From JAIVJG01 sp964236735 (GTDB lineage: Bacteria > Acidobacteriota > Blastocatellia > Pyrinomonadales > Pyrinomonadaceae), in contig CAXSFM010000006.1 in NCBI GenBank assembly GCA_964236735.1, positions 1 through 64,000 on the forward strand: DNA of 64,000 nucleotides, read 5' to 3'. Positions 1 to 9,051 of the stretch are shown one piece after another. The notes under the pieces are model-generated. The model saw nothing but the letters and a program-made list of their open reading frames with translations. It ran no database searches and was not told the origin of the DNA. Position 1 is the first letter of the stretch; every line of letters starts with the position of its first letter. Both the position numbers and the translations under genes were made by a program.

Positions 1-3000
1 TCGCCCTCAAGTCCGCCACTCCCCCGCCCGGAGAGGGGAACGTCGTCATCTCCACGATCCTAAACCTCAACCTCGTCACCGCCGCTGCCGTGTTGTTCGT
101 GAACCGCCGTCTGATCGAGAGCGTCCCGAACGTCGAGTTCGCGCCCGGATTAGACGTAAAGTCTCGCACCCGATTCGGCGGCACGGTGCTCGTCTTCGTC
201 CCGTCGAGCAACAGCGCCGCTATCGTCGCATCTCGACGAATCGGGGAGGCCAGATTCTCCGGCCCCGGTGCGCCCAGTTGCTGAGTGACGCCGCTGATGA
301 ACGTTCCCTGCGTGTCGGCGAACTTGAAGTCCGCAGAGTTGTCATTCGTGTCCTTCGGCGTGCCCGCCACTGTGCAACCGACCGCCGCCACAAAGTCGCA
401 CTCCTTGCGGAAGAACGAGTGTTCCGTCGTCGTGCCGGAGACCGGCGGCAAGGTGTTGCCTTCTCTGAGCAGGTCACACACTCCGCCGCCCACATTGCCG
501 TCAAAGCCGGCAGCATCAAGCCGCGTCGTCGTCGAGAGGCTCGCCACGTCAGCCGTCGAGAAGACTGCGACATCACGGTCGCTCTCGATGTCCGAGGTCA
601 GCGTCTGATTGCCCGCCGCCGCACCCGCCCCGCCGTAGTTGGCGAGCGTGTACTGGCTCCCGACGACAAGGTAGTGGCCTCTGGCGGGAATCACCGTCCC
701 GTTCGGAATCGTCGCGACGAGCACGGGCGTGGCATTGCAGTCCGTGCCCATCTTGAAGACTCCGTAGCCGGCAGAGGCGTCACTCGCCGCCACCGTCAGA
801 GGCGAGTTCGTGTTGTTGTAGAACTCCACGAAGTCGTCGCCCAATCCGCCCGGCCCGGAGGTGCGAAGCTCCGAGATCAGGAACACGCCCGCCGGATTGG
901 CCGCCGTGATCGTCCCCGTCGCGGTCGCCCCCGTCACGGTTCCGCCCACCGCGCCCGAGAGGTTCAACAAGAACGTCTCGTCCGGCTCGCTTGTCGGGTC
1001 AGCGCAGACGTTGACCGAGACGGTCTTGATGCGCTCTCCCGCCGCGAAATTGACCGTGCCCGATGCGGTCACGTAGTCAATTGTCGAGTTGTCGCACGCC
1101 GCGCCGCCCGTGGCGTGGCCTGCTCCCGGCGTCTGGTCAACCGTCGTGTAGTTGACAGAGGTCGTGCCAGTGGCCGGAGCAGAAAGCGTGACGGTGAACA
1201 CGAGCGGCGTCGTCCCTGAGACAGGCTCCGCCGCCTTGCCGTCCTTGGCCGTGATGTTAATCGAGGCGACAGGCGTCAAGGTCGGGTCTGATGCGCCGCC
1301 CACAGCCGGGTCGTCCGTCAGCACGTTCGAGAAGTTCGAGCCGGAAACCGTGCCCTGATTCGACACGTTCGGCCCGCCCGAATATGGATTATCAATCGTC
1401 GCTTGGAAGGTGATGGTCACGCTGTCACCCGCGCGAAGCGTCCCGATGTTGACCGACACCGTCCCGCCCGCGCCGTTGATGCCGCCGATGCCTGTGCCGG
1501 GCGGAGGCGTCCGCACGCCGGGAGCCGGGGCTGTCGAAGTGGCCGGCGTGGTGCGCGCCGCCGCTGCCGCCGTCGCCGGCGCAACCGTGCGCGGCGCTAC
1601 TGTTGCCGGGCGCGGCAGGCTGACGAACGGACGGCTGGTGACGTTGTTGCTCTCTGTCGCCTTCTGCTCGGATGCGGAGGTGGCCGGAGCGCCGAATACA
1701 CCTGCGCCCGCCCCATCCGTGTTCTCGATAGTGATGGTGTCGGGTGCGCCCGCAGGCGGCGTGCAGGTCTCGTCAATCGCCGGCGGCAGCGCCGGTGTGG
1801 TGTTGACGAGCGTGATCGTTCCGGCGACGCCGGTCGTCACGGGCGTGATGTTGTTGTCGGTAATGACTTGCGCCACGACGTTCGAGGCCGAGACGCCGCG
1901 CGAGAGATTGTAGGTGGTGCCCCCACCAGCGATGCGGCTCAGAAGCACGTCGTTGGCGTTGGCCGGGTCGCCGTCGGTGAAGTCGTTGCGCGCCGCACCC
2001 GATCCGCCGATCAGGGCGTTCAAGACGCTCGTGTCGCCCGCGAGCGCGCCGACCTCTGTGTAGAGTCCGGCGAGGGCATTGGAGGCATTCCCCTGATGGG
2101 TCGCGTTGCCGATGATGGTGGCATTCATCGTGACGCTGCCCTGATTGTTAAAGAGCTGGATAGCGCCGTTGGCGAACCAGTCGTTGACGATGTTGTTCTT
2201 GATGAGCACGGTGTGCGTGCCCGATCCGCGCGCGTCAACGTCGAGGCCGCTCGCCTCGGACGAGGCCGAGCCGGCGACGCCGAGCGTGCCGAAGTGGTTG
2301 TTGAAGATCGTGCCCTGCGCCGTGCCGCCGCCGAGGGTCTTGGCGACGAGGAGGCCGAAGCCCTTCGCACCGCGGAAGAAGTTGCAAGAAATGTCGTAGG
2401 TCGAAGTGACGGTGGCTCCGCCGCCCATCGTCACGGTGACGCCGCCGCCGCCGCTCAGGATGGCCGGGTTGGTATTGAAGAGCGAGTTGTTGCGGAGGAC
2501 GAAGTCAGACGTGATCGCGCCGGTGTTGCCGACGTTGAAGTTGACCATGTCGCCGCGCGCGCTGTTGAGCGTGTTGCTGTTCGCCGTCACCTTGAAAGTC
2601 GCGCCAGAGCCGAAGCCCTCGAAGTGAAGCGCGTCGTCGCCATTGGTGGAACTGACGCCGTAGCCTGGACCCGCGCCGTCGAGGTCGCCGATGGTGTTGT
2701 TGCTGACAGTCAAGCGGTCGAGCGTGCCGCCGTTGAAGTTGCGGACATCAATCAGGAATTCAAAGCCGCCGCCGATAAAGCAGTTCGTGATATTCGAGGA
2801 GGTGCTGGCGCCGGTCGTGCCGGTGAGTTCACGGAACTGAATCGCGCCTTCGTCAAAAGCCGCGTTGGTGCCGTTCACGCCGTCAATGACCGAGTTATCG
2901 AGATTGAAGCCGATGACGTTCAAGCCCGCGACAGCGAAGTTCGGATGATTGTCAATCCGCATCCGCGTCAGAAAGACTTGATTGGCATTGTTCAGCCGGA

Positions 3001-5470
3001 CGCCGACGCCGCCGTTGTCTTCGGGCGTGGCATCTTCTGCGCCCGCCGTAGCCGTGATGCGCCCGCCCGTGCAGGTCGGGGTCGAGAAGGTGCAGGTGCC
3101 GCCGTTGCCGAGGACGCGGAAGCCGCCGGGGCTGCCCGTCGCCGAGGTGTTCGTCAGCGCGATGCCGTTCGCGGCGGTGCTGCCGCCCGTCGTGTTGACG
3201 GTCGTCAACTGGATGTTGAGCGGCGTGCGCGAAGCCGCGCTCGTGCCCGCGATCTCGACGGCGGTGTTGTTGGTCGTGGTGACGGTGCCGGAGGCAGTGG
3301 TGAGCGCGCCGGTGTTCTGCTGCGCGAGTATGCCGCGCTGACCCGAATCGGGCGTGACGGTGAGCGCGCCGAAGGTGATCGCGCCGGAGTTGCCCGTGCC
3401 CGATCCGCCGAGTTGGATGCCCGTCCCACCGGTAGCGTTGACAGTCGTGCTGCCGAAGCTGAGCGTTGCGGAAGAGCTAGTGACGCTGATGCCCGCGCCG
3501 CCAGTGTTCTGGATGTTTGTAGCTGGCGCTCCGCCATTGACGGTGAGCGAGCCGGTGACGGTCGCAAGCGTGATGCCGGTGCCGGTGCCCGAGCCGCCGC
3601 CGGTTGCGGAGACGCTCGTAAAGTTAAGGCCGAGCGCGACGCCGCTGGCGTTAATCGCCGGGGCGACCTGCGCGGCGGTGCCAGTTGCGCTTATAGAGCT
3701 GCCCGCGGCGGTCGTGACGTTGACCGTGCCGCCGCCCGAAAGGTTCACGCCCGTACCGTTCGAGGTCGTCACCGTGAGCGTCGAGAATGTGAGCGTCGCG
3801 CCCGTGTTCGTTCCCGACCAGTTGACGCCTTCGCCGCCCGTCGAAGTCTTCGTCACAGACGCGCCGCCCGCGAAGTTGACCGTCGTGCCGCTCGTGGAGT
3901 TGGCGATGTTGACGGGGTCGCCCGTGCTGCTCAAAGTCGCCGCGCCGTTGACGGTGACGTTGCCGCCGCCCGCGCCGCTCAGGAAGGCGCTGCTCGAACC
4001 GCCCGAGACGCCGAGCGTGCCGATGGTGCGCGTGCCGGACGAGTTGTTTTGGAACGAGATGCCGTCGGTTCCGCCCGACACGCTCGTGTTGCCGAAGTTG
4101 ATGTTGGCGGTCGTCGTGCCGATGAGTATGCCCTGCGTCGTCGAGCCGGAGACGGTCGTCGAGCCGAAGGAGGCCGTGCCCGTGATCCCGGCGAGGCTGA
4201 TGCCCTGCGTCGCGCTTGATGTCGTCGTGATGCTTGAGAAGGCCGAGGTCGCGGCGAATGCGCCGGTGGTGAGGTCGAGTGCTTTACCCGTCCCGTTGAG
4301 CGTCACGTCGGGCGTCGTCGAGTTGCCGACCGTCAGCGTGCCGAAGTTCGTGCCGGAGATTTTGGTGCCAGTGCCCGTGTTGCCGACCGTGAAGCCGCGC
4401 AGCAAGGGGGCGTTGGTCGCGCCCGCGGGGAGCGGGACGGCGTTGGCGTTCGTCGTCGTGATGGTCGGGCTTGCGCCGCCCGTCGAAGGAAGGGCGTCGC
4501 TGCCTGTGGGAACAGTTAAGACTGCGATGTTCGCGAGCGTGTCGGACGCGCCCTGACCGACGAGTTTCTGATTGGCGAGCAGCGCGTAGCCGCCCGTGAG
4601 CGCGCCGGAGAAGAGGAAGATTGTGTCGCCGGGGTCGTCCGCGGCGGTCTGCGAAAAACAAGAGGCCGAGGCTCCGGTGTAGCAGTTGAATGGATTCGTC
4701 AGTCGCCCGTCGCCGCCTGCGGGGGACGAAGGATTGACGAACCAGACGACGTTCGTACCGGGCGTGGCCGTGCCGTTGCCGACCGTGAAGGTGGCGACCG
4801 CCGTGTCGGTCTTGCCGCCCCCATCAGTGATGGTGTAGGTGACAGTGTCCGTGCCCGTGAAGCCCACCGGAGGATTGTAGCTGAAAGAGCCGTCGCCGTT
4901 GATCGTGATATTACCGCCCTGCGTCGTGGTCGTCGGGCCGGAGGCCGTCAGTCCCGTGCTGCTGCAACCGGCCCCGTTGTCGGGATCACAGTCGTTGGCG
5001 AGCAAGCCTTGCGCGGCGTTGGGCTGGATGCGGACGTTGCCGATGACATTGTAGGCGTCGTTGGTCGCGATGGGCTGCGTGTTGACCGAGCCGGGGACGA
5101 GCGTTGTATTGGTGTCAACCGAGTCGGTGAACGTGACGCCGGTGGCATCCGCTGATCCAGTGTTCGAGACCGTCACCGTGTAGGTGATGACATCGCCGGG
5201 GTCAGCCTTGCCCGATGGGTGTACAGGGAAGGCATCAACTTTCGTCGCCGTGATGACCGGCGCGGCGACGATGAGCGGTTGCGGGGCGGGCGCGGCGTTG
5301 TTAACGATGGGCGCAGCGACGGATGACGTTGGCGAGCCGGCACGGGGCATTTGCGCGTTGGCCGCAAGCGCGAGCGGAGCCATCTGCCCTGCCAGCATGA
5401 CGTAGGAAATAAAGGCTGCGACGAATGCTTTAATATTACGGCGACGCGGTGTCGGGGTCTGGTAGTTCAT
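1..5470 (-). CDS. Giant secreted beta-helix/Calx-beta/lamin-tail surface protein (C-terminus beyond window)
   Basis: An open minus-strand frame runs from ATG at 5470 off the left edge, giving at least 1,823 codons. AAGGAG lies 5 nt upstream of the ATG. Residues 1-35 form a signal peptide with an Arg-rich n-region. Residues about 84-130 are a DUF11-type repeat (motif ITYTVTVSNTGSADATGV). Residues about 137-230 are a cadherin/VCBS-like module (FTGTDTVTYTITDGGG). Residues about 240-1210 are Gly/Thr/Asn-rich beta-strand repeats typical of parallel beta-helices (NNHFGTLG, NNSSGTRTIG). A second DUF11-like stretch follows, then a Calx-beta domain (coordinates about 1310-910; FTVTLSAPATGTTSVNY) and a lamin-tail domain (about 890-560; FLISELRTSGPGGLGDDFVE). 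The last visible part contains ISGVTQQLGAPGPEN. Family knowledge suggests an adhesive or structural cell-surface role. It lies 160 bp downstream of three tail-collar genes on the same strand and may be co-transcribed with them. Substrate and anchor are unknown. Confidence 0.85.
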   Translation of the reverse strand, partial: MNYQTPTPRRRNIKAFVAAFISYVMLAGQMAPLALAANAQMPRAGSPTSSVAAPIVNNAAPAPQPLIVAAPVITATKVDAFPVHPSGKADPGDVITYTVTVSNTGSADATGVTFTDSVDTNTTLVPGSVNTQPIATNDAYNVIGNVRIQPNAAQGLLANDCDPDNGAGCSSTGLTASGPTTTTQGGNITINGDGSFSYNPPVGFTGTDTVTYTITDGGGKTDTAVATFTVGNGTATPGTNVVWFVNPSSPAGGDGRLTNPFNCYTGASASCFSQTAADDPGDTIFLFSGALTGGYALLANQKLVGQGASDTLANIAVLTVPTGSDALPSTGGASPTITTTNANAVPLPAGATNAPLLRGFTVGNTGTGTKISGTNFGTLTVGNSTTPDVTLNGTGKALDLTTGAFAATSAFSSITTTSSATQGISLAGITGTASFGSTTVSGSTTQGILIGTTTANINFGNTSVSGGTDGISFQNNSSGTRTIGTLGVSGGSSSAFLSGAGGGNVTVNGAATLSSTGDPVNIANSTSGTTVNFAGGASVTKTSTGGEGVNWSGTNTGATLTFSTLTVTTSNGTGVNLSGGGTVNVTTAAGSSISATGTAAQVAPAINASGVALGLNFTSVSATGGGSGTGTGITLATVTGSLTVNGGAPATNIQNTGGAGISVTSSSATLSFGSTTVNATGGTGIQLGGSGTGNSGAITFGALTVTPDSGQRGILAQQNTGALTTASGTVTTTNNTAVEIAGTSAASRTPLNIQLTTVNTTGGSTAANGIALTNTSATGSPGGFRVLGNGGTCTFSTPTCTGGRITATAGAEDATPEDNGGVGVRLNNANQVFLTRMRIDNHPNFAVAGLNVIGFNLDNSVIDGVNGTNAAFDEGAIQFRELTGTTGASTSSNITNCFIGGGFEFLIDVRNFNGGTLDRLTVSNNTIGDLDGAGPGYGVSSTNGDDALHFEGFGSGATFKVTANSNTLNSARGDMVNFNVGNTGAITSDFVLRNNSLFNTNPAILSGGGGVTVTMGGGATVTSTYDISCNFFRGAKGFGLLVAKTLGGGTAQGTIFNNHFGTLGVAGSASSEASGLDVDARGSGTHTVLIKNNIVNDWFANGAIQLFNNQGSVTMNATIIGNATHQGNASNALAGLYTEVGALAGDTSVLNALIGGSGAARNDFTDGDPANANDVLLSRIAGGGTTYNLSRGVSASNVVAQVITDNNITPVTTGVAGTITLVNTTPALPPAIDETCTPPAGAPDTITIENTDGAGAGVFGAPATSASEQKATESNNVTSRPFVSLPRPATVAPRTVAPATAAAAARTTPATSTAPAPGVRTPPPGTGIGGINGAGGTVSVNIGTLRAGDSVTITFQATIDNPYSGGPNVSNQGTVSGSNFSNVLTDDPAVGGASDPTLTPVASINITAKDGKAAEPVSGTTPLVFTVTLSAPATGTTSVNYTTVDQTPGAGHATGGAACDNSTIDYVTASGTVNFAAGERIKTVSVNVCADPTSEPDETFLLNLSGAVGGTVTGATATGTITAANPAGVFLISELRTSGPGGLGDDFVEFYNNTNSPLTVAASDASAGYGVFKMGTDCNATPVLVATIPNGTVIPARGHYLVVGSQYTLANYGGAGAAAGNQTLTSDIESDRDVAVFSTADVASLSTTTRLDAAGFDGNVGGGVCDLLREGNTLPPVSGTTTEHSFFRKECDFVAAVGCTVAGTPKDTNDNSADFKFADTQGTFISGVTQQLGAPGPENLASPIRRDATIAALLLDGTKTSTVPPNRVRDFTSNPGANSTFGTLSIRRRFTNNTAAAVTRLRFRIVEMTTFPSPGGGVADLRA

Positions 5471-5632
5471 AACTCTCCTTGGAAGAAAAATCGCGATGGG
5501 CGCGGACGAGAACCATTCAACGTGAGGGGGGAAAATTTCATGTCGAGATTTGGGAACAATGTTTGATCTGGCTCGCGGGGCCGGTCAGAAACCAACCCCG
5601 CGCCAGAGTTAAACCGAAAACGCTTTCTGACT

Positions 5633-6160
5633 TTACGGCCTCGCCGGGAAGACGCCCTGAAGGGCAATACAGAAGTAGAGCGTCAGGTAAGGCTGTAAAT
5701 TATTGTGGGGCAGGCTGCCGCCCGTCGGAGACAGGGCCTGGGCAGCCATCTGCACAACTTGCACGTTCGTCGTGCTCTGGTAGGCGCTACCGCCGTTGGA
5801 GCGTCCGAGCACGACTTGCGGGTCGGGCGCGTTGACATTCGAGACGGTGATGGCGTTCCCGACGAAGTGATTATGTACCGGTATCTCACTTGTCAACAGC
5901 GTCACACTGTCCGTCCCCGACTGCTCGCCGAGGTAACGCTGTGAAAGGCCGTTACCTTGGCCTGGCTGCATGGGGGCGCTGCCCTGCATATCGGGAAGCG
6001 CGAAGGTTGCTTTACCGTCCCCGCCATAGGTCGTGCCGAGCAGGGAGAAGAGAGCCGTGTTTTGCGAGATCGGTAGAAGTTGACCATCGCAAAAGGCCCA
6101 GCCCTTCGGTGGAAAATTGAAGGGGAAGATGCGGATTTCAGCTACAAACGGGTCTGACAT
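5633..6160 (-). CDS. Phage tail-collar domain (MdpB-like) protein, third of a tandem triad
   Basis: This 175-aa protein begins MSDPFVAEIRIFPFNFPPKG and carries the tail-collar signature: GWAFCDGQLLPI, then ALFSLLGTTYGGDG, then FALPDMQG. A conserved H-N pair (VHNH) and a C-terminal N-N-x-Q-P-Y-L motif follow, with an FPARP tail. AAGGAG sits 8 nt before the ATG. It is the last of three adjacent paralogues, 12 bp downstream of the second. Family knowledge: tail-collar domains occur in short tail-fibre proteins and in stand-alone bacterial proteins called microcystin-dependent protein MdpB. The biochemical role of the stand-alone forms is poorly known. No signal peptide is visible, so any export would be non-classical. 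Confidence 0.9.
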   Translation of the reverse strand: MSDPFVAEIRIFPFNFPPKGWAFCDGQLLPISQNTALFSLLGTTYGGDGKATFALPDMQGSAPMQPGQGNGLSQRYLGEQSGTDSVTLLTSEIPVHNHFVGNAITVSNVNAPDPQVVLGRSNGGSAYQSTTNVQVVQMAAQALSPTGGSLPHNNLQPYLTLYFCIALQGVFPARP

Positions 6161-6172
6161 TGATTCTTCTCC

Positions 6173-6685
6173 TTAAGTTTGAGAGGGGAACACCCCGAAG
6201 AGCGAGATGATGAAATTGACGCAGAGGAACGGTTGCGTATTGTCGTGCGGCTGGCTGCCTCCGACGGAGGTGACCGCGTTGTTGGCGAGATTCTGCGACG
6301 GTGACTGCGCCGTGTAGAGCTTGATGTTGGGCGAATCGCACAGCAGGTTGCCGGTCGGGTCGCTCAACGTTCCGGTGCTGGTTGTCGCCACCAGCGCGTG
6401 TGTGTGGATGGGTATCTGCTGGACTGTCAGCGTCTCCTGCTCGGTTCCGGCCATCTCGCCGATCTGGTAGGTGGCGCCCCTCGAGCCCATGTGGATGGGA
6501 ATGCGGCTGGAGAGATTCGGTAAGTTGAAAGTCTCCTCGCCGTCACCGCCGTAGGTCGTGCCGATGAGCTGAAAAAGCACTTCGTTCTCGGAGATGGGAA
6601 GCGACTGCCCCTCACAGAACATCCAACCCGCAGGGGCGAAGTTGCCCCCGAACATCCTTATTTCTCCAACGTATGGTTCTGGCAT
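6173..6685 (-). CDS. Phage tail-collar domain (MdpB-like) protein, second of a tandem triad
   Basis: This 170-aa tail-collar protein shows GWMFCEGQSLPI near residues 20-32, VLFQLIGTTYGGDGEETFNL near 36-55, IHTHAL near 113, and the C-terminal PHDNTQPFLCVNFIISLFG. The AGGAGGAG ribosome-binding site overlaps the stop of the preceding gene, and only 10 bp separate the two genes. The pair is therefore almost certainly one transcript. The protein clearly shares its scaffold with both neighbours but differs through the middle, which fits duplication followed by functional division, perhaps into hetero-oligomer subunits (inference). No signal peptide is visible. Confidence 0.9.
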   Translation of the reverse strand: MPEPYVGEIRMFGGNFAPAGWMFCEGQSLPISENEVLFQLIGTTYGGDGEETFNLPNLSSRIPIHMGSRGATYQIGEMAGTEQETLTVQQIPIHTHALVATTSTGTLSDPTGNLLCDSPNIKLYTAQSPSQNLANNAVTSVGGSQPHDNTQPFLCVNFIISLFGVFPSQT

Positions 6686-6695
6686 TTTTCTCCTC

Positions 6696-7199
6696 CTAGT
6701 TCCGCGACGGGAAGATGCCTTGCAGCGCGATGATAAAGTTCAGCACCAGATAGGGCATCATGTTGTTGTGCGGTTGACTGCCGCCCACGTTACTGACAGC
6801 GGCGGGGTTGAGCGTCGTGAAATTGCCCGTGTTGGGCGACTGGTACATGTTGTTCGCGGTGCCGAGGAGGGTGCCGGTGGCCGTTACTCCGTTGGTCGCC
6901 TGCGTGGTGGCCTGCATGAAATGCACATGCGTCGGCATTTGCTGCTGCGTGAGCGTGACGCTTGTCGTGCCCGCCGTCTCGCCGAGCGTGTGGCCGTTGC
7001 CGACGTGGATGGGGACTTCGCCCTGCAAATTGGGCAGCGCGAACGTTGTCTGCCCGTTACCGCCGTAGGTCGTGCCGAGCAGGGAGAAGAGAGCTTGATT
7101 CTGGTTGATGGGTAAGAACTGGCCGTTACACATAGCCCAGCCCTTCGGGGCGAAGTTGAAGCTGACGATTTTTATCTCAGACAGGAACGGTGTGGACAT
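6696..7199 (-). CDS. Phage tail-collar domain (MdpB-like) protein, first of a tandem triad
   Basis: I chose ATG 7199 (167 aa, MSTPFLSEIKIVSFNFAPKG) because a GGAG site precedes it. An upstream in-frame start at 7223 adds only eight unconserved residues. The tail-collar motifs are GWAMCNGQFLPI, ALFSLLGTTYGGNGQ, FALPNLQG, THVHFM and SQPHNNMMPYLVLNFIIALQ. It heads the operon: three collar genes with 10 and 12 bp gaps, then the giant surface protein. Promoter elements should lie in the 7200-7583 gap, which is shared with a divergent DUF6916 gene. The ordered triad without other virion genes argues against a prophage remnant. Confidence 0.9.
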   Translation of the reverse strand: MSTPFLSEIKIVSFNFAPKGWAMCNGQFLPINQNQALFSLLGTTYGGNGQTTFALPNLQGEVPIHVGNGHTLGETAGTTSVTLTQQQMPTHVHFMQATTQATNGVTATGTLLGTANNMYQSPNTGNFTTLNPAAVSNVGGSQPHNNMMPYLVLNFIIALQGIFPSRN

Positions 7200-7583
7200 A
7201 GATTGCTCCTTGGAGGAAAGCACTGTAGCGAGAAATGGTTTCGATTCGGATTAGTGAAGCGCGCGGTTCAACTTCACCGCCGAACGTTTTCGCAAGACGA
7301 AAGATGGAAAAACCAAAGTTGACGAGAGTGCGCCCTGAGTGCAAGTTGTAAAGCTTTCGGAAATGCTCGCCTGCGAGGTACCGGAAAAATTTCTCTCCGG
7401 GACAGAAGCGAAGCGGCTCGCATTCTAACCTTAGATGTGAAAAAAGTTCAAGGAAACTTTACGCAAGCATCTTGTCGTGTTGTCAGCGAGCAACAAAGTA
7501 ACATACACTGCTGAAGGCGGTGATGAAGGAAAGCCGTCGCCTGTCTGTAACCCCAGTCTGTCATTCCAGGAGTAAACAACAAC
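7200..7583. promoter_or_regulatory. Divergent intergenic region between tail-collar operon and DUF6916 gene
   Basis: About 380 bp separate the divergently transcribed tail-collar operon and the Tat-DUF6916 gene, so both promoters should be here. The region is more AT-rich than the flanking genes around 7430-7510. The rightward gene has AGGAG about 11 nt before its ATG. I see no convincing -35/-10 pair, no operator palindrome and no riboswitch fold that I would name. The functional assignment rests on gene orientation only. Confidence 0.5.
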
Positions 7584-8060
7584 ATGTCCCTGACACGTCG
7601 CAGCTTTATCAAAGCGGGCGCGCTTGGCGCGCTGACGGCGGGTCTCCTCCTCAAGTCCGGCGCTTTATCTTTAGGCCAGAACTTGAAGCGGTCGAACCCC
7701 AAGCTTGACTTCCCCATTCCCTACGAAGCCAAGCAAGCCCCTAGTTTTTACTACACGCGCTCGACCTTCGAGCCTTACATTGGCGGCATCTTCCGCTCGC
7801 GCGCTCGTGGTCGCTACGTGAACCTGACGCTGCTCTCCGTCAGTGACTGCACGGCCAGCCCGAAGAGCCAGAAAGTTACAAAGCAGTCGCGCCCGTCCGA
7901 CTGCTTCGCGCTCGTCTTCCGCGCTTCCGCGCCGCTCACCGAATTGACTACCATTCAACAAATCGAGCACGGCGCGCTCGGCAATTTCGATCTGTTTTTG
8001 ACGCGCCGCGACGAAGGAAAGATCATCTACTACGAAGTCATCTTCAATCACGCGCAGTAA
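7584..8060 (+). CDS. Tat-exported DUF6916-like protein
   Basis: This 158-aa protein starts MSLTRRSFIKAGALGALTAG. That is a classical twin-arginine signal (SLTRRSFIK followed by a hydrophobic stretch), so export in folded form is likely. The mature part ends with a block, IEHGALGNFDLFLTRRDEG then YYEVIFN, matching the end of the minus-strand protein at 8737-9051 (LEHEQMGDLDIFLVP, RDERGFRYEAVF). Both fit the DUF6916 family as I know it. DUF6916 has no established biochemical function. Its position divergent from the tail-collar triad suggests a linked role: the Tat-exported copy could act outside the cytoplasm with the collar proteins or the giant surface protein (inference). Confidence 0.75.
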   Translation: MSLTRRSFIKAGALGALTAGLLLKSGALSLGQNLKRSNPKLDFPIPYEAKQAPSFYYTRSTFEPYIGGIFRSRARGRYVNLTLLSVSDCTASPKSQKVTKQSRPSDCFALVFRASAPLTELTTIQQIEHGALGNFDLFLTRRDEGKIIYYEVIFNHAQ

Positions 8061-8177
8061 CCCACCTCAACTGTTTTTAATTCCCCTCACATCGAATAAG
8101 TTTCTAAGCGCACCTTCACGGTGGCAGGCTTCGTGCGCCCCGTTGACTTTCGCTTGTGCTTGGCGCGTTGATGATGG

Positions 8178-8744
8178 ATGGGTATTCTGTCTCAGATGAA
8201 CGACATGGAGACAACACTGGCGAATAATTGGACAATCGCGCTTCGTCGCGTGACGCCCGCAGATTACGAAGACCTCTTGCGCGTCTATGCCAGCACGCGC
8301 GCCGCCGAGTTGGCGCAGGTGACTTGGTGGGATGAGGCGCAGAAACTCGCCTTCTGCCGCTCGCAATACGACGCGCAGAAAGCGGAGTATGACGAGCGAT
8401 ACCCGAATGCGGTCTATGACGTGATTCTGATTGACGGGCAGGTGGCGGGTCGCTTATGGGTCGGCAGAGATGACGTGGAGATACGCCTGCACGACATCGC
8501 GCTCCTGCCGGAATGGCAGCGTCACGGCGTCGGCGCAATGCTCGTGGGCGCGCTCATCGAAGAGGCGCGCGTCACGGGCCAGAAACTTCGCCACATGGTC
8601 TTCGTCCTCAACACGGACGCGCGCCGCTTCTACGAGCGGCTCGGCTTCGAGGTCTTTGAAGAACTCGGCGCTTACCTGCACATGGAGTGGCGACACGACG
8701 GCGCACAGCAGCAGCAGGACGCCGGCGGAGACGCGCTCATTTGA
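8178..8744 (+). CDS. GNAT-family N-acetyltransferase
   Basis: This protein of up to 188 aa has a GNAT fold. It shows an N-terminal IALRRVTPADYEDLLRVYAS segment, a central LHDIALLPEWQRHGVGAML motif (the R/Q-x-x-G-x-G/A acetyl-CoA pyrophosphate loop), and a C-terminal NTDARRFYERLGFEVFEE motif B. The substrate cannot be read from sequence. ATG codons at 8178, 8196 and 8205 are all possible starts and conservation begins after residue 18. The gene sits between two DUF6916 genes and its end overlaps the convergent one by 8 bp, so it may belong functionally to the tail-collar locus. Confidence 0.85.
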   Translation: MGILSQMNDMETTLANNWTIALRRVTPADYEDLLRVYASTRAAELAQVTWWDEAQKLAFCRSQYDAQKAEYDERYPNAVYDVILIDGQVAGRLWVGRDDVEIRLHDIALLPEWQRHGVGAMLVGALIEEARVTGQKLRHMVFVLNTDARRFYERLGFEVFEELGAYLHMEWRHDGAQQQQDAGGDALI

Positions 8745-9051
8745 AGAAGCTGAACACGGCCTCGTAACGGAAGCCGCGCTCGTCGCGCTCGATGGGCACG
8801 AGGAAGATGTCCAGATCGCCCATCTGCTCGTGCTCCAAGCGATACATCATCTGCGGAAGACAAAAATCACCTGCGCCGTGGAAGTAGAGCGTGAAGCGTT
8901 CGACATCGCCGCGCGCGTCCGTCAGGTCGGGGAGAGTTTTAACTTCTTCGAGTTCGAGTTCAAACGCGCGTCCATCTTCGAGCCGGACGAGAAACTTCGT
9001 CTTCAACTGCCGCGCGAAATCCTCTCCGCTAAAATTTTCGGGCATCGTCAT
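8737..9051 (-). CDS. Leaderless DUF6916-like protein
   Basis: This protein is about 104 aa. Starts are possible at GTG 9057, ATG 9051 and ATG 9045, with a weak AAGG just upstream. It has no signal peptide, unlike its relative at 7584-8060. Shared residues include FSGEDFARQLKTKF, FTLYFHGAGDFCLPQ, YRLEHEQMGDLDIFLVP and RDERGFRYEAVFSFFK, matching the DUF6916 pattern of an EH-x-x-x-G turn and a terminal Y-E-A-x-F. Function is unknown. Having one exported and one cytoplasmic copy around the collar genes suggests a two-compartment arrangement or a chaperone/partner relationship (inference). Confidence 0.75.
   Translation of the reverse strand: MTMPENFSGEDFARQLKTKFLVRLEDGRAFELELEEVKTLPDLTDARGDVERFTLYFHGAGDFCLPQMMYRLEHEQMGDLDIFLVPIERDERGFRYEAVFSFFK

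Noticed and set aside
1403..4219. Long open frame of more than 900 codons on the plus strand opposite the giant gene
   Set aside because: It is an Arg/Ala/Gly-rich shadow of the minus-strand repeats, with no domain, signal peptide or ribosome-binding site. GC-rich codon bias leaves the opposite strand open by chance.
5633..7199. Prophage remnant suggested by tail-collar genes
   Set aside because: No capsid, terminase, portal, sheath, baseplate, lysis or integrase gene is visible, and the neighbours are bacterial. The triad looks like a bacterial gene set.
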